Positions 1 through 5,345 of a stretch of DNA of 5,756 nt are shown in pieces. Position 1 is the first letter of the stretch; the number at the start of each line of letters is the position of its first letter. The notes below the pieces were generated by a model. It did not search any database, had not been told where the DNA came from, and worked only from the letters and a program-made list of their open reading frames with translations. The stretch comes from Chitinophagaceae bacterium (GTDB taxonomy: Bacteria > Bacteroidota > Bacteroidia > Chitinophagales > Chitinophagaceae), in contig PLEB01000098.1 of the NCBI GenBank assembly GCA_003136915.1, forward strand, positions 1 to 5,756, read 5' to 3'. The position numbers and the translations under genes were made by a program.

Positions 1-8
1 TTTGTGTG

Positions 9-40
9 CAAATTTACACCTGGGATCCATCAACCATCAA
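9..40 (-). promoter_or_regulatory. Probable Bacteroidota-type promoter for a gene beyond the left edge
   Basis: Read on the minus strand, positions 16-9 are TAAATTTG, a full match to the Bacteroidota -7 consensus TAnnTTTG. A TTG at 40-38 lies 21 nt upstream and could serve as the -33 element; a second TTG at 33-31 is too close at 14 nt. The site points leftward and lies just past the protease stop, so it would start a minus-strand gene outside the window. The -7 match is direct; the promoter activity and its target are inferred. Confidence 0.5.
27..40. repeat. Short tandem repeat, 2 x CCATCAA
   Basis: Two perfect head-to-tail copies of the 7-mer CCATCAA lie at 27-33 and 34-40. On the minus strand they read TTGATGG twice, so each copy carries a TTG that could be read as a -33 element for the promoter at 9-16. 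It may be chance duplication of a low-complexity spacer. Confidence 0.5.
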
Positions 41-46
41 CTATAA

Positions 47-1546
47 TTAATCATCATTTAATTTAAGCGGGTATGTAAATGCACCGTCATATCCGGGATA
101 GATGCCTTCCAGTTTTACCGAACCATTGCCCGCAGATTCAAGGATCTTCCGGAAATCATCTACTGTGGTAACTTCTTTCCCGTTTACTTTTAATATAACG
201 AATCCTTCTTCCATTCGGGTTTTACTGAACAAGCCCTTATCGCTGATGGAACTGACAACAATGCCACCTTTCACATTCATAGATTCAGCGTCTTTCTTTG
301 CGAGTGGTTGAAGTTCTGCGCCCAGCCTGTCGAAAATGCTGTTCTTTACCACATCCATTGTTCCGCTGCTATTCATGAGTGTAACCGGAACTTCATATTC
401 TGTGCCATTCCTTTTATAGGTAATCTTGATTTTGTCGCCGGGGCGATAGATAGCAATCTGACCAACGAGTTCGGCACCGGAATTTATCTGTATTCCGTTT
501 ATTTTAGTGATCAGGTCACCTTTCTGGATACCGGATTTCGCAGCTGCTCCTTTATCCCGTGCGTTCATTACAAACACGCCTTCACCATCATTAATGCCTT
601 CCTGTTTCTTCACATCGTCGCTGAGATTGTCCCGGGCATATTCAATACCGAGATAAGCCCTTTGCGTTGTACCATATTTGATGAGGTCGGTTACTACTTT
701 CTTAACAATATTCACCGGAATAGTGAAAGAATAACCCGCATAGGAACCAGTTGGAGAAGCAATGGCTGAATTGATACCGACGAGTTGGCCCTGAGGATTT
801 ATGAGGGGTCCGCCGCTGTTTCCAGGATTTACTGCTGCATCTGTCTGGATAAAAGATTCAACGGGTGCCTGACTCTGGCGGCTGTTAATATCTATGGACC
901 TGCCCTTGGCACTTACAATACCGGCAGTAACCGTAGTTTCAAGTGAAAGCGGATAGCCTACGGCAAGCACCCACTGGCCGACCTTCAGATCGTCTGAATT
1001 TCCATAAAGGAGAAATGGCAATCCCTTTGCATCCACTTTTACCACAGCGAGATCTGTACTTGGATCTGTTGCCACAACTTTTGCTTTAAATGACTTTTTA
1101 TTACTCAGGGTAACGGTTACTTCATCAGCACCGTCAACCACATGGTTATTCGTAACAATGTACCCGTCTTCGCTGATGATCACGCCGGATCCGGAACCCA
1201 TTTCAGGAAGTGAACGGGAGCGGTCACCGAAGAAGTCGTTCGGATCTATCCCGAAAAGATCAGAAAACGGATTGCTCTTGGGGAGATTATTACTAACCGT
1301 TCTAACTGTTTTTGTTTTGATATGCACCGTTGCGGGTATCGCTGCACTGGCTGCTTCGACGAAATCGGCTGGGCCGGAGGCATACTTCTGTCCATCAAAG
1401 AACTTGGCATAATTGGCAGGAAGCTTTGAAGAATCCTGAGCATAAAAATAGGTTTGGTTTCCGTGGAAATGGTTATACCCCCACAAACTGGCCAGGGTAG
1501 TGGCGGCACTAACCAGAACAATGCCTGCGACTTGTTTAAATTTCAT
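47..1546 (-). CDS. degQ: Do/DegQ-family periplasmic serine endoprotease (HtrA) with two PDZ domains
   Basis: This 499-residue protein is an ATP-independent periplasmic protease/chaperone that degrades or holds misfolded envelope proteins. Residues about 5-24 form a hydrophobic signal peptide or signal anchor with no lipobox cysteine. The trypsin-like domain spans about 60-292. Its catalytic triad is visible: His135 in TNNHVVDGA, Asp165 in DPSTDLAV and Ser244 in NPGNSGGPL. PDZ1 covers about 297-392 (carboxylate-binding loop near YLGI) and a more divergent PDZ2 about 402-490. The ending GIYPGYDGAF is, from memory, typical of Bacteroidota homologues. Length fits the Do/DegQ class. The ATG at 1546 is chosen because the signal sequence follows at once and an A-rich tract precedes it. 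The gene is probably transcribed from its own promoter, about 135 nt upstream. DegP versus DegQ cannot be decided from sequence, so the symbol is a family label. Confidence 0.95.
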   Translation of the reverse strand: MKFKQVAGIVLVSAATTLASLWGYNHFHGNQTYFYAQDSSKLPANYAKFFDGQKYASGPADFVEAASAAIPATVHIKTKTVRTVSNNLPKSNPFSDLFGIDPNDFFGDRSRSLPEMGSGSGVIISEDGYIVTNNHVVDGADEVTVTLSNKKSFKAKVVATDPSTDLAVVKVDAKGLPFLLYGNSDDLKVGQWVLAVGYPLSLETTVTAGIVSAKGRSIDINSRQSQAPVESFIQTDAAVNPGNSGGPLINPQGQLVGINSAIASPTGSYAGYSFTIPVNIVKKVVTDLIKYGTTQRAYLGIEYARDNLSDDVKKQEGINDGEGVFVMNARDKGAAAKSGIQKGDLITKINGIQINSGAELVGQIAIYRPGDKIKITYKRNGTEYEVPVTLMNSSGTMDVVKNSIFDRLGAELQPLAKKDAESMNVKGGIVVSSISDKGLFSKTRMEEGFVILKVNGKEVTTVDDFRKILESAGNGSVKLEGIYPGYDGAFTYPLKLNDD

Positions 1547-1561
1547 TTTTTTTTGTTTTTT
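1547..1561 (-). promoter_or_regulatory. A-rich translation initiation leader of the protease gene
   Basis: Directly before the ATG the minus strand reads six A, one C, then eight A. There is no Shine-Dalgarno sequence. A-rich upstream tracts instead of Shine-Dalgarno sites are usual for Bacteroidota mRNAs, and this one supports the start at 1546. Confidence 0.6.
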
Positions 1562-1581
1562 GAATGTAAGCTGAATTCAAA

Positions 1582-1597
1582 TTGAAAACCTTTTCAA
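1582..1597. repeat. Perfect inverted repeat TTGAAAA-CC-TTTTCAA in the protease leader
   Basis: The arms at 1582-1588 and 1591-1597 are exact reverse complements separated by two bases. The site lies inside the presumed 5' leader of the protease mRNA, 36-51 nt before its ATG. As RNA it could form only a weak, A/U-rich hairpin (six pairs with a 4-nt loop). As DNA it has the form of a dimeric regulator site. No regulator is known, and chance is possible in AT-rich sequence. Confidence 0.45.
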
Positions 1598-1681
1598 CAA
1601 CAAAATAACACCGGGATCAACAATTCGTTATTACCTGAGGTTCAGTTTAACAAATAATTTACTAAGACCTTCGTAGATGCC

Positions 1682-1703
1682 TCTTTTGCAAATTTACAAA
1701 AGA
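1682..1703. repeat. Near-perfect 22-bp palindrome centred on the protease -7 element
   Basis: The centre is between 1692 and 1693. Ten of eleven base pairs match; the only mismatch is C1689 against A1696. The core reads CTTTTGCAAATTTACAAAAG. It completely covers the TAAATTTG -7 element, so a bound symmetric repressor would block the promoter. The symmetry is seen directly; an operator role is inference, and part of the symmetry is inherent in an AAATTT core. Confidence 0.45.
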
Positions 1704-1718
1704 AATTTTAGCGGTCAA
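1689..1718 (-). promoter_or_regulatory. Bacteroidota-type promoter of the DegQ-like protease gene
   Basis: On the minus strand, TTG at 1718-1716 is followed after exactly 19 nt by TAAATTTG at 1696-1689. This fits the Bacteroidota housekeeping promoter pattern (TTG or TTTG at -33, about 19 nt, TAnnTTTG at -7). Transcription would begin a few bases downstream, near 1683, giving a leader of about 135 nt. The -33 element lies only 11 nt past the stop of the upstream reductase gene, so the protease need not rely on read-through. Confidence 0.65.
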
Positions 1719-1728
1719 TAAGAGGGTT

Positions 1729-2724
1729 TCAGAGCTTCCGGAGAAACTGCATGGTATCCGCGCCATCGGCGTAATCGGTCAGCCTGGGTTGCTGGCTTTT
1801 CCCAAAATGGAAATAATCCCTGCCCATAACAGCTTGTATGTTTTGGTCGCTGCCGGGGGAAATAACGTTGCTGAGGGATTTATAATAACCATAATGCAGT
1901 ACGCTGATTGGAGAAAAAGCTGATTCGTCTTCCAAAAGCAGGATCGACGCATTGGTCATGTAAAAACGCTTGTTCAGAATTGCGAGAGAAAGCTGATAGT
2001 CGTAATTGTTTTTGTAGCGGTTATGATCTGCCATCCAACGATATTTTTCAAATGCGTGCAATAACGGAAGGAAATCATAATTCTCCGGAACAAGGATCTT
2101 GGTCACGTTTCTGCAGCCCAATCCGAAATAGAGATGCACATCATCAGCGAGGTTTTCCAATTCAGTTTCGCTTTCATTGCCATCAAGAATAGCAATGGAT
2201 GTACGGTTCCGTCGGATCAGGCTCGGGTATTTGCCGAAATAATAATCAAAATACCGGGCCGAATTGTTACTCCCCGTAGCGATATATGCATCACAGCCTT
2301 TTAACAAAACAGAAGTTTGTATAAGGTCCCGTGTTTCGGGATATGCTTCATGCAGAAAGCGGAGGAGCTCAGGGAATAATTCCTGATCCTTCGAAGAAAG
2401 CTTTACCAGTTGTCGGTGGCCGCTGACAAAGACCGATAAGAAATCGTGAAAGCCAACCAGCGGAATATTTCCCGCCATGACAAGACCGATGTTTTGGGGG
2501 GTCTTTTCCTGTGGCGGAAAATGATATGGCAGAATCCAATCTTCCAGCAAATCCCGCTGCAAATAGCCGTTTAAGATATTGTCCACGGCGAGATCGATAA
2601 ATGAAGGGATGAACCAGGGATTATGCCGGTAAGCATTTTCTTTTGCCGAGGCCCATTGGGGATTGGAAGAGCGCATGTACTTTCCCAATTCTTCCAGCAG
2701 GGTGATCCGGTTCGCCAAGTCCAT
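1729..2724 (-). CDS. LuxC-family acyl-CoA reductase (aldehyde dehydrogenase superfamily)
   Basis: This 331-residue cytoplasmic protein belongs to the LuxC-like acyl-CoA reductases, which reduce acyl thioesters to aldehydes with NADPH through a covalent acyl-cysteine. Visible signatures are a nucleotide-binding type segment at 78-94 (NIGLVMAGNIPLVGFHD), the ATGSNNSARYF stretch at 149-159, which resembles the aldehyde dehydrogenase GS-loop, and Cys204 in LGCRNVTK, the likely catalytic nucleophile. It is much shorter than Vibrio LuxC (about 480 residues) but, from memory, normal for Bacteroidota homologues. No luxD, luxE or luciferase genes are visible, so bioluminescence is not implied. The physiological acyl substrate is unknown. 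The gene is divergent from a ferredoxin gene across 57 bp. The ATG at 2724 is the first in frame, and no A- or G-rich ribosome site is obvious. Confidence 0.85.
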   Translation of the reverse strand: MDLANRITLLEELGKYMRSSNPQWASAKENAYRHNPWFIPSFIDLAVDNILNGYLQRDLLEDWILPYHFPPQEKTPQNIGLVMAGNIPLVGFHDFLSVFVSGHRQLVKLSSKDQELFPELLRFLHEAYPETRDLIQTSVLLKGCDAYIATGSNNSARYFDYYFGKYPSLIRRNRTSIAILDGNESETELENLADDVHLYFGLGCRNVTKILVPENYDFLPLLHAFEKYRWMADHNRYKNNYDYQLSLAILNKRFYMTNASILLLEDESAFSPISVLHYGYYKSLSNVISPGSDQNIQAVMGRDYFHFGKSQQPRLTDYADGADTMQFLRKL

Positions 2725-2741
2725 ATTTCAGATTATCTTTG
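2711..2741 (+). promoter_or_regulatory. Probable promoter of the ferredoxin-ddl-PASTA-rhodanese cluster
   Basis: TATCTTTG at 2734-2741 is a full match to the Bacteroidota -7 consensus TAnnTTTG on the plus strand. The -33 element is imperfect: TTCG at 2711-2714 leaves a 19-nt spacer. A start near 2747 would give a leader of about 35 nt before the ferredoxin ATG. It overlaps the first codons of the divergent reductase gene. No comparably complete promoter is seen in the later gaps of the cluster. Confidence 0.55.
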
Positions 2742-2746
2742 GCATG

Positions 2747-2779
2747 CGAAATTAGTTCTAATCAACTCCTAATAACAAA
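2747..2779 (-). promoter_or_regulatory. Weak candidate promoter of the acyl-CoA reductase gene
   Basis: On the minus strand, TAATTTCG at 2754-2747 matches TAnnTTTG at all but one fixed position, and TTTG at 2779-2776 lies 21 nt upstream. This would place transcription start near 2740 and give a very short leader. It would overlap the region of the divergent ferredoxin promoter. The match is imperfect, so this is only a candidate. Confidence 0.3.
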
Positions 2780-2781
2780 TT

Positions 2782-3129
2782 ATGGCGATTAAGATAACAG
2801 AAGAATGTATCAATTGCGGGGCCTGCGAACCCGAATGTCCCAACAATGCGATTTATGAAGGGGGCGTGGAATGGGCAATAGCAGACGGTTCTTCCGTAAA
2901 AGGCTCCTATACGCTGATGGATGGCACCGTGATCGATGCCAGCCAGCGAAATGCGCCCGTGAGTGGGGATGTGTATTATATTGTTCCCAATAAATGCACC
3001 GAATGCCAGGGTTTTCACGAAGAACCCCAATGCGCGTCCGTTTGCCCGGTTGACGTATGTATTCCTGACGAAATGTACAGGGAAACAGTGGAGGAATTGC
3101 TGGCAAAGAAAGATAAACTGCATCTCTGA
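2782..3129 (+). CDS. 2[4Fe-4S] ferredoxin, Alvin-type second cluster motif
   Basis: This 115-residue soluble electron carrier has two [4Fe-4S] binding motifs. The first is Cys9-X2-Cys12-X2-Cys15-X3-Cys19-Pro. The second is Cys72-X2-Cys75-X8-Cys84-X3-Cys88-Pro; the eight-residue gap is the hallmark of ferredoxins like that of Allochromatium vinosum. As in the family, each cluster should take three cysteines from one motif and the last from the other. An extra Cys93 follows. About 50 residues separate the motifs, much longer than in minimal ferredoxins, and this stretch is acidic and beta-rich in appearance. The first gene of the plus-strand cluster, it is divergent from the acyl-CoA reductase, which makes an electron-transfer link conceivable but unproven. 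An A-rich stretch (AATAACAAATT) precedes the ATG. The redox partner is unknown. Confidence 0.93.
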   Translation: MAIKITEECINCGACEPECPNNAIYEGGVEWAIADGSSVKGSYTLMDGTVIDASQRNAPVSGDVYYIVPNKCTECQGFHEEPQCASVCPVDVCIPDEMYRETVEELLAKKDKLHL

Positions 3130-3155
3130 TCCAGGCAACCACTAAAATCCATATA

Positions 3156-4154
3156 ATGAAGAGGGTCATTGCTTTTGTTACCGGCGGATACTCCGGCGAA
3201 GCCGAAGTATCATACAAAAGTGCTATTACCATCGAAGCGAATCTGGACAAAACAAGGTATGATGTTTACCGGATTGACATTACCCCGTCCGGCTGGTTTC
3301 ATCCCACAAAAAATGGCGAAAAGATTCCTGTGGATAAAAACGATTTTTCCCTCGAGCTGGGATCCGGGAAAATTATTTTTGATGCGGTGCTGATCGGTAT
3401 CCACGGTACACCGGGGGAAGATGGGAAGCTTCAGGGTTATTTTGATCTCATGAATCTTCCCTACAGTACCTGTGACGCGGCAACTTCAGCATTGACATTC
3501 AATAAGCGCTATACGGTAGCCGTTGCAGCATTTGCCGGCATTCCGGTATCCCGTTCACTGCATCTTTTCAAGCAGCATAAACCCGATGCTGCCGGAGTTC
3601 TTGAAAAACTGAAGTTACCTGTATTTGTCAAACCCAATAACGGCGGCTCAAGTATCGGGATGTCCAAAGTGAGCAATCCCGCAGAAATGTCTTCCGCACT
3701 CCAAAAGGCCTTCAGGGAAGATGACCAGGTGCTTGTTGAGGAATTCATCCCGGGCCGGGAATTTACGATCGGTGTATTCCGTTCAGACGGCAATATCATC
3801 GCAATGCCATTTACCGAAGTAAAGACAAGCAAGGATTTTTTTGATTTTGAAGCCAAATATTCTCCCGGATTCACTGAAGAAATAACGCCTGCAGTTGTAG
3901 CCGAATCCATTGCGCAAAAAGTGCGGGACACGGCAATAAAAATTTACCGGGTGTTTAACTGCAGCGGTGTCATCCGGATCGACATGATTTATAATGAGGC
4001 AAAGGGAGAACCGTTTCTTTTGGAAATCAACACGGTCCCTGGTCAAACGGATGCCAGCGTTGTACCCCAACAGGTCCGCGCCATGGGCTGGACACTAAAT
4101 CAATTCTATTCAGCGTTGATTGAAGACGCCTTATCCCGCGCCAAAAAGCCTTGA
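3156..4154 (+). CDS. ddl: D-alanine--D-alanine ligase
   Basis: This 332-residue ATP-grasp enzyme joins two D-alanines in the cytoplasm for the peptidoglycan stem peptide. Compared from memory with E. coli DdlB: Glu17 in SGEAEVS matches Glu15, Lys159 and Ser165 in KPNNGGSSIGM match Lys144 and Ser150, and Lys234/Tyr235 in FEAKY match Lys215/Tyr216. Arg274/Asp276 in RIDM and Glu290/Asn292 in LLEINTVPGQT are the metal- and ATP-binding residues. The conserved Tyr235 favours D-Ala over D-lactate as second substrate, so this looks like a housekeeping ligase and not a Van-type enzyme. The position of E. coli Tyr210 is Phe229 here. GIHGTPGEDGKLQG at 81-94 is a further family signature. The gene starts 26 nt after the ferredoxin stop with no promoter seen between, so co-transcription is likely. 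Length is normal. Confidence 0.96.
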   Translation: MKRVIAFVTGGYSGEAEVSYKSAITIEANLDKTRYDVYRIDITPSGWFHPTKNGEKIPVDKNDFSLELGSGKIIFDAVLIGIHGTPGEDGKLQGYFDLMNLPYSTCDAATSALTFNKRYTVAVAAFAGIPVSRSLHLFKQHKPDAAGVLEKLKLPVFVKPNNGGSSIGMSKVSNPAEMSSALQKAFREDDQVLVEEFIPGREFTIGVFRSDGNIIAMPFTEVKTSKDFFDFEAKYSPGFTEEITPAVVAESIAQKVRDTAIKIYRVFNCSGVIRIDMIYNEAKGEPFLLEINTVPGQTDASVVPQQVRAMGWTLNQFYSALIEDALSRAKKP

Positions 4155-4189
4155 CTATATTGTCTATCTTTCAACTTAAAACCTGATTC

Positions 4190-4999
4190 GTGTTTAGATT
4201 TCTCACCAGCAAACCTCTATGGGTAAACATGGTCGCCGGGCTCGTACTCCTGATCTTGCTTCTTCTGCTTTTTTTGGGCTCGCTGGATATTATCACCCGT
4301 CACGGAAAAACCATGAAGATCCCTTCCGTAACGGGTCAATCCGTTGAGCTGGCTAAGAAAACATTGGAATCGCAGGGATTTGATGTATTGATACAGGATT
4401 CGGTTTACAATGATACCCTTCCCCCGCTTCAGGTAATCAAACAAATTCCCGAACCTGATAATCTGGTCAAGGTTAACCGTACGGTCTATTTAACCATCAA
4501 CCAGGCTGTTGCGCCGGAAATTGATATGCCGAATCTGCTAAGCATGACATTCCGCAATGCGGAGATGGTATTGCGGAGATACGGCCTGAAACTCGGTGAT
4601 ACCGTATTCAAACCGGATTTCGCACGAAACTCAGTACTAGACCAGCAATTCAATGGAACAAGCATTAAACCGGGAACCAAAATTCAGCAGGGCAGCGCCA
4701 TTACACTGGTTCTGGGGAACGGAGTGGGCTTGGAATTCGCAGTGCCTGATCTATTCGGCCTCACCTACCGCGATGCAAGGGAAGCTTTAAGCGAAAGCGG
4801 ACTTCTTGTCGGCTCCATGGTTCCGGATAACGATGTAACGGATACTGCCAATGCATTTGTATACAGGCAGAACCCCGACCGATATGATTATGAAAGAAGG
4901 CTGAACCATATCCGTCAGGGTCAGATTGTGGATCTGTGGCTAAGCGCGCAAAAAAGGGAACGCATCATGGACAGCAGCGCTGTTCAGAATCCGCAATAA
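4190..4999 (+). CDS. Membrane-anchored protein with three PASTA domains
   Basis: This 269-residue protein has a short basic cytoplasmic tip, one transmembrane helix at about 13-33 and a periplasmic part made of three PASTA repeats at roughly 40-106, 110-177 and 183-253. PASTA modules are known from penicillin-binding proteins and Ser/Thr kinases, where they sense or bind peptidoglycan. Here there is neither a kinase nor a transpeptidase domain, so the protein is an orphan PASTA protein, as I recall is common beside ddl in Bacteroidota. Each repeat opens with a proline-containing element (KIPSVTG, DMPNLLS, AVPDLFG). The start is GTG at 4190; it is preferred because MFRFLTSKPLWVN precedes the helix as in homologues I recall, while the next ATG (codon 14) would remove the cytoplasmic tip. 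It lies 35 nt after ddl. The exact role is unknown; a structural or sensory link to peptidoglycan is inferred. Confidence 0.88.
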   Translation: MFRFLTSKPLWVNMVAGLVLLILLLLLFLGSLDIITRHGKTMKIPSVTGQSVELAKKTLESQGFDVLIQDSVYNDTLPPLQVIKQIPEPDNLVKVNRTVYLTINQAVAPEIDMPNLLSMTFRNAEMVLRRYGLKLGDTVFKPDFARNSVLDQQFNGTSIKPGTKIQQGSAITLVLGNGVGLEFAVPDLFGLTYRDAREALSESGLLVGSMVPDNDVTDTANAFVYRQNPDRYDYERRLNHIRQGQIVDLWLSAQKRERIMDSSAVQNPQ

Positions 5000-5026
5000 A
5001 TAATCTATACATACAAAAGAAAGTAT

Positions 5027-5335
5027 ATGGATACCATCTCAGTATTGGAAGTAAATGAACGTCTCGCAAAAGGAGAGCCGTTAAATCTGGTGGACGTGCG
5101 GGAATCTGCCGAGCATACTGAATTTAATATTGGCGGCCTGCTGGTTCCATTGGGAAGGATCCGCCAAATGCAGATTGATGAACTGGAGGACATGAAACAA
5201 AAAGAGCTGATCTGCTATTGCCGCAGCGGCAACCGGAGCGGACAGGCATGCCAGATACTGGAAATGCTGGGGTTTACCAACACCAAAAACCTGGAAGGCG
5301 GCATGCTCGCCTGGAAAGAGCAGATCATGAAATGA
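5027..5335 (+). CDS. Single-domain rhodanese-like protein
   Basis: This 102-residue protein is one complete rhodanese domain, similar in size to GlpE/PspE. The active-site loop CRSGNRS at 65-71 carries the nucleophilic Cys65, which would take up a sulfane sulfur as a persulfide. Upstream, LVDVRESAEH at 21-30 is the other typical signature, and the C-terminal NLEGGMLAW at 88-96 is the conserved closing motif. There is no signal peptide or membrane segment, so it is probably cytoplasmic. Likely chemistry is thiosulfate:cyanide-type sulfur transfer or persulfide carriage, but substrate and acceptor are unknown. It is the last gene of the plus-strand cluster, 27 nt after the PASTA gene, with an A-rich leader. 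A link to the ferredoxin through iron-sulfur chemistry is possible but speculative. Confidence 0.93.
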   Translation: MDTISVLEVNERLAKGEPLNLVDVRESAEHTEFNIGGLLVPLGRIRQMQIDELEDMKQKELICYCRSGNRSGQACQILEMLGFTNTKNLEGGMLAWKEQIMK

Positions 5336-5337
5336 TC
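5323..5337. repeat. Short inverted repeat across the rhodanese stop codon
   Basis: GATCAT (5323-5328) and ATGATC (5332-5337) are exact reverse complements around a GAA loop and include the TGA stop. It lies at the tail-to-tail junction with the receptor gene and could form a small hairpin on either transcript. No T tract follows in either direction, so it is not a convincing intrinsic terminator. Confidence 0.3.
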
Positions 5338-5345
5338 CGGACGGG

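Noticed and set aside
308..769. Open plus-strand frame of 153 codons opposite the protease gene
   Set aside because: It is antisense to well-conserved protease and PDZ1 sequence, has no recognisable domain and no promoter, and looks like a mirror of the coding strand.
1578..1585. Minus-strand TCAATTTG as an alternative -7 element for degQ
   Set aside because: One consensus base is wrong and no -33 element sits about 19 nt upstream, whereas the site at 1689-1718 is complete.
1729..2724. Reading the LuxC-like gene as evidence of bioluminescence
   Set aside because: No luciferase, luxD or luxE is present and the protein is of the short form; the family also occurs in non-luminous bacteria.
2758..3250. 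Two overlapping minus-strand open frames (126 and 146 codons) opposite the ferredoxin
   Set aside because: They are antisense to a gene with unmistakable cysteine motifs, and neither shows a known motif or a plausible start region.
3509..4070. Minus-strand open frames (140 and 95 codons) opposite ddl
   Set aside because: They cover the conserved ATP-grasp region on the other strand, with serine-rich low-information translations typical of shadow frames.
4165..4172. TATCTTTC before the PASTA gene as an internal promoter
   Set aside because: It matches TAnnTTTG in all but the last base, but no TTG lies at a suitable distance upstream; the nearest is only 11 nt away.
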